The notes: generated by a model not told the origin, from the sequence alone. Positions 43,862 to 53,042 are shown, numbered from the stretch's first letter. The stretch: DNA of 64,000 nucleotides from Caulobacteraceae bacterium (GCA_027452265.1 DAIDGR010000017.1:22732-86731); one strand, 5' to 3'. Translations and numbers: made by a program.

Positions 43862-44518
43862 ATGCAGGTCAGCGAGGCGCTCAGGGCGCGCAAGTCGGTG
43901 CGGGCGTTCAGGCCCGACCCCGTGCCGGGCGCGGTGGTGCGCGAGATCCTCGAGGCCGCGCGGTGGGCCCCCTCGGGCGGCAATCTGCAGCCCTGGCGCG
44001 TCTATGCCCTGGCCGGCGAGCCCCTGGCCGCCTTCAAGGCCAAGGCGGCCGCCGACGGGCCCCAGACGCCTGAATACGACGTCTATCCCCCTGATCTCTG
44101 GGAGCCCTTTCGCACCCGGCGCTTTGTCTGCGGCGAGGATCTCTACGCCGCGATCGGCATTCCGCGCGAAGATCGCGCCGCCCGGCTAAGGCAACTGGCG
44201 CGCAACGCCGAGTTCTTCGGCGCGCCCGTGGGCCTCTTCTTCTGCCTGGATCGACGCCTTGGCCCGCCGCAGTGGTCGGATCTTGGCATGTTCATGCAGA
44301 GCGTGATGCTGCTGGCCGAAGAGAGGGGTCTCGCCACCTGCGCGCAGGAGTTCTGGGCCCGCTATCCGCGCACCATCTCTGAGACCCTTGGTCTAGCCGA
44401 GGATCACCAGATCTTCAGCGGTATGGCCCTGGGCTATGAGGACAAGACCGCCCCAATCAATCTCTGGCGCACGCGCCGCGACCCCTTCGAGGACTGGGGT
44501 GAGATGCGCGGGTTCTAA
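43862..44518 (+). CDS. nitroreductase family protein
   Basis: ATG at 43862 is placed six bases after GGAGAG; the TTG at 43856 from the track is too close to it. The 218 residues begin MQVSEALRARKSVRAFRPDPVPGAVVREILEAARWAPSGGNLQPW, the FMN-binding start of the NfsB-like fold. They continue with GMALGYEDKTAPINLWRTRRDPFEDW near the end. These enzymes reduce nitro, quinone or enone groups with NAD(P)H. The substrate is unknown. It is divergent from mtgA. Confidence 0.9.
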   Translation: MQVSEALRARKSVRAFRPDPVPGAVVREILEAARWAPSGGNLQPWRVYALAGEPLAAFKAKAAADGPQTPEYDVYPPDLWEPFRTRRFVCGEDLYAAIGIPREDRAARLRQLARNAEFFGAPVGLFFCLDRRLGPPQWSDLGMFMQSVMLLAEERGLATCAQEFWARYPRTISETLGLAEDHQIFSGMALGYEDKTAPINLWRTRRDPFEDWGEMRGF

Positions 44519-44611
44519 ACCCGCCCGACCAGGGGGCGTCGATCTGGGCCGCTCGATCCAGAGTCAACGCAAGGCAAGCGTTTGAACTCAGACCGCCCGG
44601 CCGCCGCCGGC

Positions 44612-45250
44612 TCAGGCCGATGCCGCGTCCGGGGTGGCCGGATGGGCCTTGGCGGCCTTGGTCTTGGTCTTCTTCTTCGCCGCCTTGGCTTCGCTCTTGG
44701 CGGGTTTGGGCTTGGCCGATTTGCCCTTCCCCGTCTTGGTTTTGGCCGTCTTGGCCTTGCGCGCGCCGGCCGGGACGTCGGCGACCAGGGCGAGCTGACT
44801 CAGGAGCTTGAGGAAGGTCTCCCGCTTTTTGGGCGACAGCAGGCCCAGGAGGCGGCGATCCCCCGCCGCGGCCGCGTCGGCCGCCCCATCCAGGGCCGCG
44901 CGTCCGGCCGGCGACAGGCGCACCGTATTGGCTCGCCCGTCGGTGGCGGATTTCTCGCGCTGTAGCAGGCCTTTGGCCAGAAGCCGGGCGACGAGGTCGG
45001 CCAGGGTCGAACGGTCGATCCCGGTGGCGCGCACCAGATCGTTCTGGGTTGATCCGTCGCTTCCCGCCGCCGCCGCAAGGACCGTGAATTGTCTCTGGGT
45101 CACAGCCGAGTCCCCGGCCGCCTCGGCGTGGAAGTCGAGCGCCAATTGAAGGGCGCGATGCAGCAGGTGGGTAGGCGAGGCGTGCAGCGCCTCTCTCGAC
45201 AGCTTCAATGCCGCCTTGTCCGCGCCAGACTTCGATTTGGCCTTGGTCAT
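44612..45250 (-). CDS. MarR-family transcriptional regulator with a lysine/alanine-rich C-terminal tail
   Basis: The ATG at 45250 (MTKAKSKSGADKAALKLSREAL) follows GGAGG at good spacing; the ATG at 45265 does not. The 212 residues hold a winged helix: AVTQRQFTVLAAAAGSDGSTQNDLVRATGIDRSTLADLVARLLAKGLLQREKSATDGRANTVRLSPAGRAAL. From about residue 164 a tail of about 40 residues consists almost only of Lys, Ala, Thr and Pro (AKTAKTKTGKGKSAKPKPAK and so on), like histone H1-type tails. MarR proteins bind operators as dimers. The tail probably adds non-specific DNA contact. It may regulate itself. Confidence 0.87.
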   Translation of the reverse strand: MTKAKSKSGADKAALKLSREALHASPTHLLHRALQLALDFHAEAAGDSAVTQRQFTVLAAAAGSDGSTQNDLVRATGIDRSTLADLVARLLAKGLLQREKSATDGRANTVRLSPAGRAALDGAADAAAAGDRRLLGLLSPKKRETFLKLLSQLALVADVPAGARKAKTAKTKTGKGKSAKPKPAKSEAKAAKKKTKTKAAKAHPATPDAASA

Positions 45251-45285
45251 GGCGAGCACCTCCATGCCGACCGACCCTCGAAGGC

Positions 45286-45296
45286 TAGCTCAGCTA
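45286..45296. promoter_or_regulatory. short palindrome upstream of the MarR gene, possible operator
   Basis: TAGCT-C-AGCTA is a perfect 11-bp palindrome about 36 bp upstream of the marR-like ATG at 45250. MarR proteins often repress themselves through palindromes near their promoters. The arms are short, so chance is possible. Confidence 0.22.
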
Positions 45297-45368
45297 AGCG
45301 TCAGTTTCACGACAAAAAAGCTCCGTGGACGTCGGACGCCATCGCGCCGGACGCCGACACGCGGTGGG

Positions 45369-45992
45369 TCAGGGGGCAGGGTCCGGGGCGGCGGGCGCCT
45401 TTGACGAAGGCTCCGGCGGCGTCGGTTCAGGTGGGCCGCCGATCTGAACATGGTGGCGCAGGAGAAAGGGCGTCTGGGCGAAGGCGAAGATCACGGCCAG
45501 GACGATGACGCCCCCTCGGAAATAGACAAAGGTGTGATCGCTCTGGGTGCGGCGCACCCACTCGTTGGCGGCGGCGCAAACCCACCAGAAAACGGCGTAG
45601 CGCACGGTCAGGGTCCGCCAGGCGTGGTCAGGGAGGCTGAAGGCGCCGCCCAGAATGGCCTTGAGCGGGTTCTTTCCCAGCGCCAGGCCGGCGAACAGCA
45701 CCGCCCCCAGAAGGCCGTCGACGAGGGTCATCTTCATCTTGATGAAGTCGTTGTTCTTCAGCGCCAGGCTGAGGCCGCCGAAGATCAGGGCCAGGGCCCC
45801 GCTGACCGCCGGCAGAGGCGCGACGCGCCGCTCGACGATCAGTCCAAGACCAAGGCTAAGGGCGGATCCTATGACCACGCACCAGGTCGCCAGACGAAAA
45901 TCCCGGGTCAGGACATAGGCCCCGACGAAGGCGATGGCTGGCGCCCCATCGACGATGATCTTCAGCCGCGAACGCCCGCCCAGCTCGCTCAT
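45369..45992 (-). CDS. yciB: inner-membrane septation-type protein (YciB/IspZ family)
   Basis: The 207-residue protein has five or so membrane spans and the family motifs IIVDGAPAIAFVGAYVLTRDFRLATWCVVIGSAL, FGGLSLALKNNDFIKMKMTLVDGLLGAVLFAGLALGKNPLK and WVCAAANEWVRR. It ends in a Pro/Ser-rich tail. YciB-family proteins affect division septum and cell-envelope integrity. Its ATG overlaps the ftsY stop by four bases, a common alphaproteobacterial pairing. Confidence 0.92.
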   Translation of the reverse strand: MSELGGRSRLKIIVDGAPAIAFVGAYVLTRDFRLATWCVVIGSALSLGLGLIVERRVAPLPAVSGALALIFGGLSLALKNNDFIKMKMTLVDGLLGAVLFAGLALGKNPLKAILGGAFSLPDHAWRTLTVRYAVFWWVCAAANEWVRRTQSDHTFVYFRGGVIVLAVIFAFAQTPFLLRHHVQIGGPPEPTPPEPSSKAPAAPDPAP

Positions 45993-46930
45993 GCGGACGT
46001 CTCGGCGAGGCCGACCAGCGAGCGGGCGAAGGCCGCAGGGTCAAAGGGTTGCAGATCCTCGATCCCCTCGCCAACGCCAATCAGCTTGATCGGCGAGTCC
46101 GACGCCTCGGCGACGGGGACCAGGACCCCGCCCCGCGCCGTCCCGTCGAGCTTGGTGACGACAAGGCCGGTCACGCCGATGGCGTTGCCGAAGATGTCCT
46201 CCTGGGCGAGCGCGTTGCGTCCGACCGTGGCGTCGAGCACCAGAAGCACCTCGTGCGGCGCCTCGGGCTCGACCTTGCGCAGGACGCGGATCATCTTGGT
46301 CAGCTCATCCATCAGATCCTGCTTGTTCTGCAGGCGTCCGGCGGTGTCGATCAAAAGGACGTCGAACCCCTCGTCCTTGGCCTTCCGCGCGGCGTCGAAC
46401 GCAAGACCCGCGGCGTCCGCCCCATTGGGACGGCTGATGAAGCTCGCCCCGGCGCGATCTGACCAGACCTTGAGCTGCTCCACCGCCGCGGCGCGGAACG
46501 TGTCCCCCGCCGCGATCAGCACCTTGGCGCCGCGCCCCGTGAGGTCGGCGGCGATCTTGCCAAGCGTGGTGGTCTTGCCCGATCCGTTGACGCCGATGAA
46601 CAGGACAACATAGGGCCGGGGGCCGGACAGCGGCTCGAACCGGCCGGCCCGGGGCGCCAGTTCGGCGGCGATCGCCTCGGCGAGGGCCTCCTTGATTTCG
46701 ACGTCCGTGCAGGCCTTTCCGAACCTCTGGGCGCCGAACTCCCGGGCGATCCGGGCGGCGGCGCGGGGGCCCAGATCCGCCTCGATCAGCATGTCTTCGA
46801 GCGCGTCGAGTTGAGCCTGGTCCAGGGGTCGGGCCACGAAGGCCTTGACGACCTGATCCGACATCTGCCGCGAGGTTCGCGACAGCCCCTCGCTCAAACG
46901 ACGCCACCAGCCGGGCTTGGACTCCACCAT
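45989..46930 (-). CDS. ftsY: signal recognition particle receptor FtsY
   Basis: The 313-residue protein has the NG domains: LEDMLIEADLGPRAAARIAREF (N), then GTPase motifs GVNGSGKTTTLGKIAADL, AGDTFRAAAVEQLKVWS, DTAGRLQNKQDLMDEL and TKLDGTARGG. The acidic A domain of the Escherichia coli protein is almost absent, as is usual in alphaproteobacteria. It docks SRP-ribosome complexes at the membrane for cotranslational insertion. It lies between mtaB and yciB on the minus strand. Confidence 0.96.
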   Translation of the reverse strand: MVESKPGWWRRLSEGLSRTSRQMSDQVVKAFVARPLDQAQLDALEDMLIEADLGPRAAARIAREFGAQRFGKACTDVEIKEALAEAIAAELAPRAGRFEPLSGPRPYVVLFIGVNGSGKTTTLGKIAADLTGRGAKVLIAAGDTFRAAAVEQLKVWSDRAGASFISRPNGADAAGLAFDAARKAKDEGFDVLLIDTAGRLQNKQDLMDELTKMIRVLRKVEPEAPHEVLLVLDATVGRNALAQEDIFGNAIGVTGLVVTKLDGTARGGVLVPVAEASDSPIKLIGVGEGIEDLQPFDPAAFARSLVGLAETSA

Positions 46931-46941
46931 GGGCGGGCGGT

Positions 46942-48315
46942 TTAGCCGACCAGACGCGCGGCGGGTAGGGGCCCCGGCGCCGGCCGCGACGGGCGATCGA
47001 TGTCCGGGTCCAGGCGTCCCCAGGCGCCCAGGCGCGCGCGACGCCCTTCGATGGCGACAATTTCGCCCACGATCAGGGCGCCCACCGGGGCGTCGCCCGC
47101 GAAGGAAATCTCGAGATAGTCCTCGTCCCGGGCCCGGCCGGGCGCCTCCACCAGGGCGCGGGCGGTCGATCCCAGCCGTCTCTGGAGGCGGCGGCCCAGG
47201 GCGCGTTCGCCGGCCTCGCGCAGCCGCGCCGCGCGCGCCTCGATGACGTCAGAGCGCACGGCAGGCATGCGGGCCGCCGGTGTCCCTGGCCGGGGGCTGA
47301 AGGGAAAGACGTGCAGGAAGGTCAGGTCCGCCTCCTCCACCAGGGCCAGGCTGCGGGCGAAGGCGTCCTCGGATTCGGTGGGAAAGCCGGCGATCAGGTC
47401 CGCCCCGAAGGCGACCCCGGGACGGCGCTCCCGCACCTTGGCCACAAGGTCCAGAATGTCCTGCCGCCCATGCCGTCGCTTCATCCGCTTCAGGACGAGA
47501 TCGTCTCCCGCCTGGATCGAGAGGTGAAGGTGGGGCATGAGCCGCGCCTCGACGCCGATCACGTCGAGGAGATCGTTATCCAGTTCGGCGGCGTCGACCG
47601 AAGATAGCCGCAGCCGCGGAAGCTCCGGGACTTCGGCCAGGATCCGTCTGGCCAGGGCCCCTAGGGTCGGGCGGCCTTCAAGGTCCTCGCCCCAGCTGGT
47701 CAGGTCCACCCCGGTCAGCACCACCTCGGCAAACCCGGCCGCGACCTGCGCCCGGATCTGGTCGACCACGACGGCCGGCGGCGTGGAGCGCGACTCGCCC
47801 CGGCCATAGGGGATGATGCAAAACGTACAGCGGTGATCGCAGCCGTTCTGGATCTGGACATAGGCCCGGGCCCGACCGGCCCGGCCCGCCAAAGCCCCCG
47901 CTCGCGCGACCTGAACGACGGTCTCGTCCGCGCCGGGGGCGAACACGTCGCCGACGCGCAGGCGCGGCCCTTCAAGGGCCAGAGCCCCGGGCGCCGTCTT
48001 GTCGCGATTGCCGAAAACGAGGTCGAGCTCGGCCATGCTCGCGAAGGCCTGCGGATCGACCTGAACGGCGCAGCCCGTGGCCGCCAGGCGCGCGCCCGGC
48101 CGGGCGCGGCGCACCTTGCGGATCGCCTGCCGGGCCTGGCGCACCGCCTCGCGCGTCACGGCGCAGGTGTTGAACACCACCAGGTCACGATGCCCCGCCG
48201 CGCGCGCCTGAGCGGCGATCTGGTCCGACTCGCAGGCGTTCAGGCGGCACCCGAAGGTCACCACCTCGACCTCGGCCGGGTCGCTCGTCCGGGCCGCCTC
48301 GGCCGCCGTCGGCAT
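46942..48315 (-). CDS. mtaB: tRNA t6A37 methylthiotransferase (radical SAM)
   Basis: The start at 48315 (MPTAAEAARTSDPAEVEVVTFGCRLNACESDQIA) gives 457 residues; the track adds 50 residues with no homology. The N-terminal cluster cysteines are in FGCRLN, NTCAVT and ATGCAVQ. The radical-SAM triad is in QNGCDHRCTFCIIPYGRG. A TRAM domain ends the protein. It converts t6A37 to ms2t6A37 in tRNA. The ATG overlaps the SDR stop by one base (TGATG), so they are coupled. Confidence 0.94.
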   Translation of the reverse strand: MPTAAEAARTSDPAEVEVVTFGCRLNACESDQIAAQARAAGHRDLVVFNTCAVTREAVRQARQAIRKVRRARPGARLAATGCAVQVDPQAFASMAELDLVFGNRDKTAPGALALEGPRLRVGDVFAPGADETVVQVARAGALAGRAGRARAYVQIQNGCDHRCTFCIIPYGRGESRSTPPAVVVDQIRAQVAAGFAEVVLTGVDLTSWGEDLEGRPTLGALARRILAEVPELPRLRLSSVDAAELDNDLLDVIGVEARLMPHLHLSIQAGDDLVLKRMKRRHGRQDILDLVAKVRERRPGVAFGADLIAGFPTESEDAFARSLALVEEADLTFLHVFPFSPRPGTPAARMPAVRSDVIEARAARLREAGERALGRRLQRRLGSTARALVEAPGRARDEDYLEISFAGDAPVGALIVGEIVAIEGRRARLGAWGRLDPDIDRPSRPAPGPLPAARLVG

Positions 48316-49190
48316 CAGAGGCCGCGCTCGGCGAGATAGGCGGCAAAGGCCTCGCGCCAGTCGGGATGCCACCGCGACAGGGGTGGCCTGTTCTCGGTGA
48401 GATCCTGTGCGGCCCAGGCGATCCGGGCGTTGTCGAGGGCGCGGCTGACCTCGTTGTCGGGGCAAAGGATATAAAAGTCCCCCGCCGCCATGCGCTCCAG
48501 GGCAAAATCCACCACCTGACCCGCGCTCCAGGCGCCCGGCGGCTTCTCGGCGCGACGCGGACGGGTGATCCCGGTGAAGGTAAAGCCGGGCACGAGCAGG
48601 TGGGCGCGGACCTTGGCGCCCGGCTGGTTGCGCAGGGTATGCTCCAGCCCTTCGGTCAGAGTCTTCACGCCGGCCTTGCTGACATTGTAGGCGGTGTCGC
48701 CGGGAGGCGCGGTGATGCCCTGCTTGGAGCCGGTATTGATGATCGCCGCCGGCCGGTCCTGGTCGAGCAGGGTCTGGGTGAAGGCCTGCACGCCGTGGAT
48801 CACGCCCATCAGGTTGACGCCAAGGACCCGGCGCCAGCGGTCGGGCGGAGCCAGGACGTCGCCGCCGCCGCCGATCCCGGCATTGTTCATCACCAGGGCG
48901 ACATCGCCGAAGGTCTCCAGCGCGTGGTCCCTGAGCGCCTCGACCTGATCGGCGTCGGACACGTCGGTCACCCGCGCCTCGATCCGTCCGCCGCCCGCCG
49001 CGGCGCGGACCTCTTCGACCGCCGCCGCCAGACGCTCGGCGTTAATGTCGGCCAGAAGCAGGTTCATTCCGGCCTGGGCGAGCCGCAAGCCCATGGCGAG
49101 GCCGATGCCGTCAGCTCCGCCGGTGATCACCGCCGTGCGTCCCGGACGGAGCCAGGTGAGAGTCTCAAGGTCTGTGGGCAGGGCGCTCAT
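48315..49190 (-). CDS. short-chain dehydrogenase/reductase
   Basis: The 291-residue protein has TAVITGGADGIGLAMGLRLAQAG, DVSDADQVEAL, NNAGIGGGG, and INTGSKQGITAPPGDTAYNVSKAG with the catalytic Ser, Tyr and Lys. A long C-terminal part (ADFYILCPDNEVSRALDNARIAWAAQDL-like) replaces the usual DGG end. The substrate is unknown. It sits between dapF and mtaB with overlaps at both ends, an odd partner for these conserved genes. Confidence 0.9.
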   Translation of the reverse strand: MSALPTDLETLTWLRPGRTAVITGGADGIGLAMGLRLAQAGMNLLLADINAERLAAAVEEVRAAAGGGRIEARVTDVSDADQVEALRDHALETFGDVALVMNNAGIGGGGDVLAPPDRWRRVLGVNLMGVIHGVQAFTQTLLDQDRPAAIINTGSKQGITAPPGDTAYNVSKAGVKTLTEGLEHTLRNQPGAKVRAHLLVPGFTFTGITRPRRAEKPPGAWSAGQVVDFALERMAAGDFYILCPDNEVSRALDNARIAWAAQDLTENRPPLSRWHPDWREAFAAYLAERGL

Positions 49191-50047
49191 GCTGCAAGAT
49201 CTCCCAGATCAGGAATCCGTCCGGAATATTCGAGGCGCACCGGCCCGGTCATGCGGACGTGGTTGTCGACCGCGCTCCATTCGATCTCCAGAGGTCCGCC
49301 ATCCGTCAGCACCGTGACCTCGCGCCCCGTCAGGCCGCGGCGCACGGCATTGACCACCGCGGCGCAGGCGCCCGTTCCACAGGCGGAGGTGAGGCCTGCG
49401 CCCCGCTCCCAGACCTTGAGCCGCAGCCGCTCGGGCCCAAGCGGTTCGGCGAACCCGACATTGACCTTCTGCGGAAACAGGGGCGCGGTCTCGAGGGGCG
49501 GCCCCAGGACAGTGACCCGCGTGGAGTCGAGATCGGCGACAAAAAAGGTGACGTGTGGATTGCCCATGGAGGCGGCCGCGCCCAGGCCCAGCTTCGCGCC
49601 TCCGTCCTGGAGGAGTCCGGCGGTGAGATCCGCCGGCAGGTTGAGCGTGTCCGCGGGGTGGGCGAGGGGAATCTCGCTCCACTTCAGACGCGGCTCACCC
49701 ATGTCCACCTGCACGAGCCACTGCCCCCGACGGCTCGCCGCCAGAACCCCCGAAGCGGTGTCGAGCCGGACCGAATCGAGATCGAGGGCCGCCATCATCA
49801 GCCAGGCGACGCAGCGCGCGCCGTTGCCGCAATGCTCAACCTCCTCGCCGCTGGAGTTCCAGATCCGCATGGCGGCGTGAGCGCGAGGGGATCGGGTGAT
49901 GGCGATCACCTGATCGCAGCCATAGGGGCCTTCCCGCGAGGCGAGCGCCCGGATCTGGGCCGGGGTCGGCGCAAAGGGGGCGCCGCTGTCGGCGACGACA
50001 ATGAAGTCGTTGCCCAACCCGTTCATTTTCACGAACGGCCAGGTCAT
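49187..50047 (-). CDS. dapF: diaminopimelate epimerase
   Basis: The 286-residue protein starts MTWPFVKMNGLGNDFIVVAD and has the two catalytic cysteines in VEHCGNGARCVAW and LTSACGTGACAAVV. It interconverts LL- and meso-diaminopimelate for lysine and peptidoglycan synthesis. Its ATG overlaps the LysR-type gene's stop by four bases, and its stop overlaps the SDR start by four. Confidence 0.96.
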   Translation of the reverse strand: MTWPFVKMNGLGNDFIVVADSGAPFAPTPAQIRALASREGPYGCDQVIAITRSPRAHAAMRIWNSSGEEVEHCGNGARCVAWLMMAALDLDSVRLDTASGVLAASRRGQWLVQVDMGEPRLKWSEIPLAHPADTLNLPADLTAGLLQDGGAKLGLGAAASMGNPHVTFFVADLDSTRVTVLGPPLETAPLFPQKVNVGFAEPLGPERLRLKVWERGAGLTSACGTGACAAVVNAVRRGLTGREVTVLTDGGPLEIEWSAVDNHVRMTGPVRLEYSGRIPDLGDLAA

Positions 50048-50976
50048 GCGCGCCTCGCCAGGGGCGGCGTCTCCGAGTCCGCCAGAGCGTCGCCGAACAG
50101 GTCGGCCAGCAGCCGCGCTTCGGCCCCGCGCGCGGAACCTGCCCGCCAGGCCATGACGATCTCGCGGGCCCCGGGCTGGGGGGCCAGGGGGCGGACAGCC
50201 ACTCGCGCGGCCTCGGCCAGGCCAGCCTCAACCGCGAGGGCCGGAACCAGCGAGACGCCCAGGCCCGACCCGACCATCTGCATCAGGGTCCCCAGCGATG
50301 TGGCGGCGAAATGGGCCTCGGAGTCCGACCGCCGATCATCCAGGCGGCACGCCGCCAGGGCGTGGTCGCGCAGACAATGTCCGCCCTCCAGAAGGATGAT
50401 CTCCTGTTCGGCCAGGGCGTCCACCGGGGTGCGGTCGGCGCCGGCCAGGGGGTGGTCAAGCGGCAGCGCGGCGAGCAGCTCGTCATGCCGGATATGGGCG
50501 ACTTCGAGGCCGCCGACATCATAGGGAAGGGCGATCAGGACCAGGTCGAGCTGCCCGGCCTTGAGATCCGCGATCAGGCGGTGGGTCAGGTCTTCACGCA
50601 GGAACAGCCGCAGGCGGGGATGGCGGCTGCGCAAGGCGCCCAGGGCGCGGGGCAGAAGAAACGGCGCCACGGTAGGGATGACGCCCAGGCGAAGGCGCCC
50701 CTCCAGCGGCAGGGCCGCGCCACGGCATGCCTCCACCAGGTCCTCGACGGCTGTGAGGATATCGCGCGCCCGGGTGACCGCCTCGACCCCCGCGGGGGTG
50801 AGAATGACCCCGCCTCTCGCCCGGTCCACCACCGGCCCGCCCAGGACCCGCTCCAGTTCCTGAACCCCGGCCGAGAGGGTCGGCTGGGTGACGTGCGCCG
50901 CCTCGGCCGCACGGCTGAACGAGCCGTGCTGGGCGAGCTGGGTCAGATATTGCAGCTGGCGCAGGGTGGGGAGCAT
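50044..50976 (-). CDS. oxyR: OxyR-type LysR-family peroxide sensor regulator
   Basis: The start at 50976 (MLPTLRQLQYLTQLAQHGSFSRAAEAAHVTQPTLSAGVQELERVLGG) gives 310 residues, with the LysR winged helix first. The effector domain has LLEGGHCLRDHALAACRLDD, matching the OxyR redox loop with two cysteines nine apart (201 and 210), the same separation as C199 and C208 in Escherichia coli. That makes a peroxide-sensing role likely. No catalase or peroxiredoxin gene is adjacent. It starts the overlapping run into dapF. Confidence 0.88.
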   Translation of the reverse strand: MLPTLRQLQYLTQLAQHGSFSRAAEAAHVTQPTLSAGVQELERVLGGPVVDRARGGVILTPAGVEAVTRARDILTAVEDLVEACRGAALPLEGRLRLGVIPTVAPFLLPRALGALRSRHPRLRLFLREDLTHRLIADLKAGQLDLVLIALPYDVGGLEVAHIRHDELLAALPLDHPLAGADRTPVDALAEQEIILLEGGHCLRDHALAACRLDDRRSDSEAHFAATSLGTLMQMVGSGLGVSLVPALAVEAGLAEAARVAVRPLAPQPGAREIVMAWRAGSARGAEARLLADLFGDALADSETPPLARRA

Positions 50977-51055
50977 GTCCGGGTCACATAGGCGGGATCG
51001 ATGACAAGTCCAGTAGAATAAGGGTGGGTCTTGGACAGCCCCCCCCGCCCAGGCG

Positions 51056-51907
51056 TCATACGGGCTCAAACACCAGGGGTTCGCCCCAGAAGCGTTCCGC
51101 CAGGCCGTTCTGCCGTCCGCCGGGTCCCGTGGTCAGGAATCGACGCCCCCCGCCGTGACCGGGATTCAGCTCGGGATGGCGTTGCAGATAGAGGGCGGCC
51201 GCCTCGGCCGTGGCCTTGGGCTGATGGATCAGGGGCGTGCCGGGGGGGAGGGCCTGGCGGAACAGGGCCGCCGTGATCTCATAGTGTGTGCAGCCGAGGA
51301 TCGCCCGGTCGGGCGGCCGGCCGATGCGCCGCGTCAGGGCCGCGACATGGGCCTCGATCTGTCGCCGCAACTCCGCCTCCGGTGCATCGGTCTCGATCGC
51401 GGCGGCCAGTCCAGGGCAGGGCTCGCTGAAGACCGCAACGTCCTGGCTGCGCTTGTCGATCTCGATCTCATAGACCCGGCTGGCGGCCGTCGCCGGGGTG
51501 CAGAAGATGCCCAGGACATCCAGGCGCTCGATCTTGTCGCCGCGCCGCTCCGCCTCATGCTCCCAGGGCACGCCGGTGGCCGCCTCGATCGTCGGCACGA
51601 TGATGCCCAGCGCATTGACCGGTCGGCCCAGGGCGCGGCGATGGTCCGGCAGCCAGGTCTGCTGCAGGCGCCGCAGCGCCACCGCGGCGGCCGTGTTGCA
51701 GGCCAGGATGACGAGGTCGCAGCCCTGGGCGAAGAGGCGCGCACAGCCGGCCCGGGTCAGCTCGACGATCTCCTCGCCCGGGCGGCCGCCATAGGGCGTC
51801 ATGGCCTGGTCCGCGAGATAGATGAAATCGGCCTTGGGCAGACGCGCGGTCAGCTCGCGGTGGATCGAAAGTCCGCCGATCCCGGAATCAAACACGCCGA
51901 TGGCCAT
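51056..51907 (-). CDS. murI: glutamate racemase
   Basis: The 283-residue protein begins MAIGVFDSGIGGLSIHRELTARLPKADFIYLADQAMTPYG and carries both catalytic cysteines in VILACNTAAAVALRRLQ and ILGCTHYEIT. It makes D-glutamate for peptidoglycan. It is 18 bp downstream of purC and 79 bp upstream of oxyR on the same strand. Confidence 0.95.
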   Translation of the reverse strand: MAIGVFDSGIGGLSIHRELTARLPKADFIYLADQAMTPYGGRPGEEIVELTRAGCARLFAQGCDLVILACNTAAAVALRRLQQTWLPDHRRALGRPVNALGIIVPTIEAATGVPWEHEAERRGDKIERLDVLGIFCTPATAASRVYEIEIDKRSQDVAVFSEPCPGLAAAIETDAPEAELRRQIEAHVAALTRRIGRPPDRAILGCTHYEITAALFRQALPPGTPLIHQPKATAEAAALYLQRHPELNPGHGGGRRFLTTGPGGRQNGLAERFWGEPLVFEPV

Positions 51908-51925
51908 GCCGCGCGTCTAGCACAT

Positions 51926-52912
51926 TCAGGGCGTGTGAAACGCCGCGAGCGCCTCGGCGACCCGTTCGGCCACGGGGGGACTCGGCGCCGGAGGGGTAAA
52001 GGCGCGACCGGTGATCCGTTCGTACGCCTCGACATAGGTCAGGGCGGTCTTCCAGATCAGCTCCGGCGGAATCTCCGGGACGGCGTCCTTGTAGGGGTCG
52101 CAGCGCGCCGCGACCCAGGCGCGGATCACATCCTTGTCGAAGCTTTCAGGCGCCGCGCCGGCGGCCAGGCGCGCGGCGTAGGTGTCCGCCCGCCAGTAGC
52201 GGCTGGAATCGGGGGTATGAATCTCGTCGGCGAGGCGGAGCACGCCCTCGGCGTCCAGGCCAAATTCATACTTGGTGTCGGCAAGGATCAGGCCTCTCTC
52301 CGCCGCCAGGGCCTGGCCCCGGGCGAACAGGGCGAGCGCGGTCTCGTTCACCTCTCGCCACTGCGCCTCGCTGAGAAGGCCGCGGGCCAGGATCTCCTGC
52401 GACGTCAGGGGCTCATCGTGAGCCCCGTCGGCCGCCTTGCTGGTGGGCGTGATGATCGGCGCGCTCAGCGCCTGGTGGTCGGCGAGTCCGTCGGGCAGGG
52501 TGTGGCCATACATCTGGCGCTGGCCTGTCCGGTAAAGGGTCAGGATCGAGGTGCTGGTGGTTCCCGTCAGATAGCCGCGCACGACAACCTCCACCGGCAG
52601 GATGGTCAGGCGCCGGCCGACGACGATGTTCGGGTCGGGATAGTCGAGCACGTGGTTGGGACAGATATCGGCCGTCTGCTCAAAGGCCCAGCGGGCGACC
52701 CCGTTCAGCACCTGGCCCTTGAAAGGGATGCAGCAAAGCACCCGGTCGAAGGCCGAGAGGCGGTCGGAGGTGACCAGGATGCGCCGCCCGTCCGGCAGGT
52801 CGTAATTGTCCCTCACCTTGCCGCGATAAAGGCCAGGAAGGCTGGGGTCGATGGCCTCGCGCAGCACCTGGTGCGCGCTGGCCCTGAGGCGGGTCTCGTC
52901 AAGGACGGACAT
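51926..52912 (-). CDS. purC: phosphoribosylaminoimidazole-succinocarboxamide synthase (long form)
   Basis: The start at 52912 ([59 protein letters not shown]), after GGGGAGA, gives 328 residues. [46 protein letters not shown] and [12 protein letters not shown] are all present. It couples aspartate to CAIR in purine synthesis. This long form resembles the fungal type more than the 237-residue Escherichia coli protein. Confidence 0.95.
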   Translation of the reverse strand: MSVLDETRLRASAHQVLREAIDPSLPGLYRGKVRDNYDLPDGRRILVTSDRLSAFDRVLCCIPFKGQVLNGVARWAFEQTADICPNHVLDYPDPNIVVGRRLTILPVEVVVRGYLTGTTSTSILTLYRTGQRQMYGHTLPDGLADHQALSAPIITPTSKAADGAHDEPLTSQEILARGLLSEAQWREVNETALALFARGQALAAERGLILADTKYEFGLDAEGVLRLADEIHTPDSSRYWRADTYAARLAAGAAPESFDKDVIRAWVAARCDPYKDAVPEIPPELIWKTALTYVEAYERITGRAFTPPAPSPPVAERVAEALAAFHTP

Positions 52913-53014
52913 GCAGGTCTCCCCGATCAGATCGAATGCGCGCGTCCGGGCGAGCCCTGACGGGACCCCGGCCCAGGGGGCGGGCGCCGCCCCGCAAACA
53001 CCCCGATACGACAA

Positions 53015-53042
53015 GGCCCCCCGTCCAGCGGGACGGAGGGCC
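53015..53042 (-). terminator. hairpin terminator after the aldehyde dehydrogenase gene
   Basis: On the minus strand GGCCCTCCGTCC-CGCT-GGACGGGGGGCC forms a 12-bp stem with one U-G pair, 28 bases past the dehydrogenase stop. It is followed by TTGTCG rather than a long T run. On the plus strand the same position is a mismatch, so it suits minus-strand transcription. Confidence 0.6.

Noticed and set aside
44692-44780. Repetitive CTTGGC/GGTCTT runs as a DNA repeat element
   Set aside because: They are the codons of the MarR protein's lysine-rich tail, read on the other strand.
46205-46222. GAGCGCGTTGCG match to the repeat hairpin arm inside ftsY
   Set aside because: Only 12 bases match, no second arm follows, and the bases encode conserved FtsY residues.
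51155-52960. 601-residue plus-strand ORF over murI and purC
   Set aside because: Antisense shadow; murI and purC motifs are intact on the other strand.
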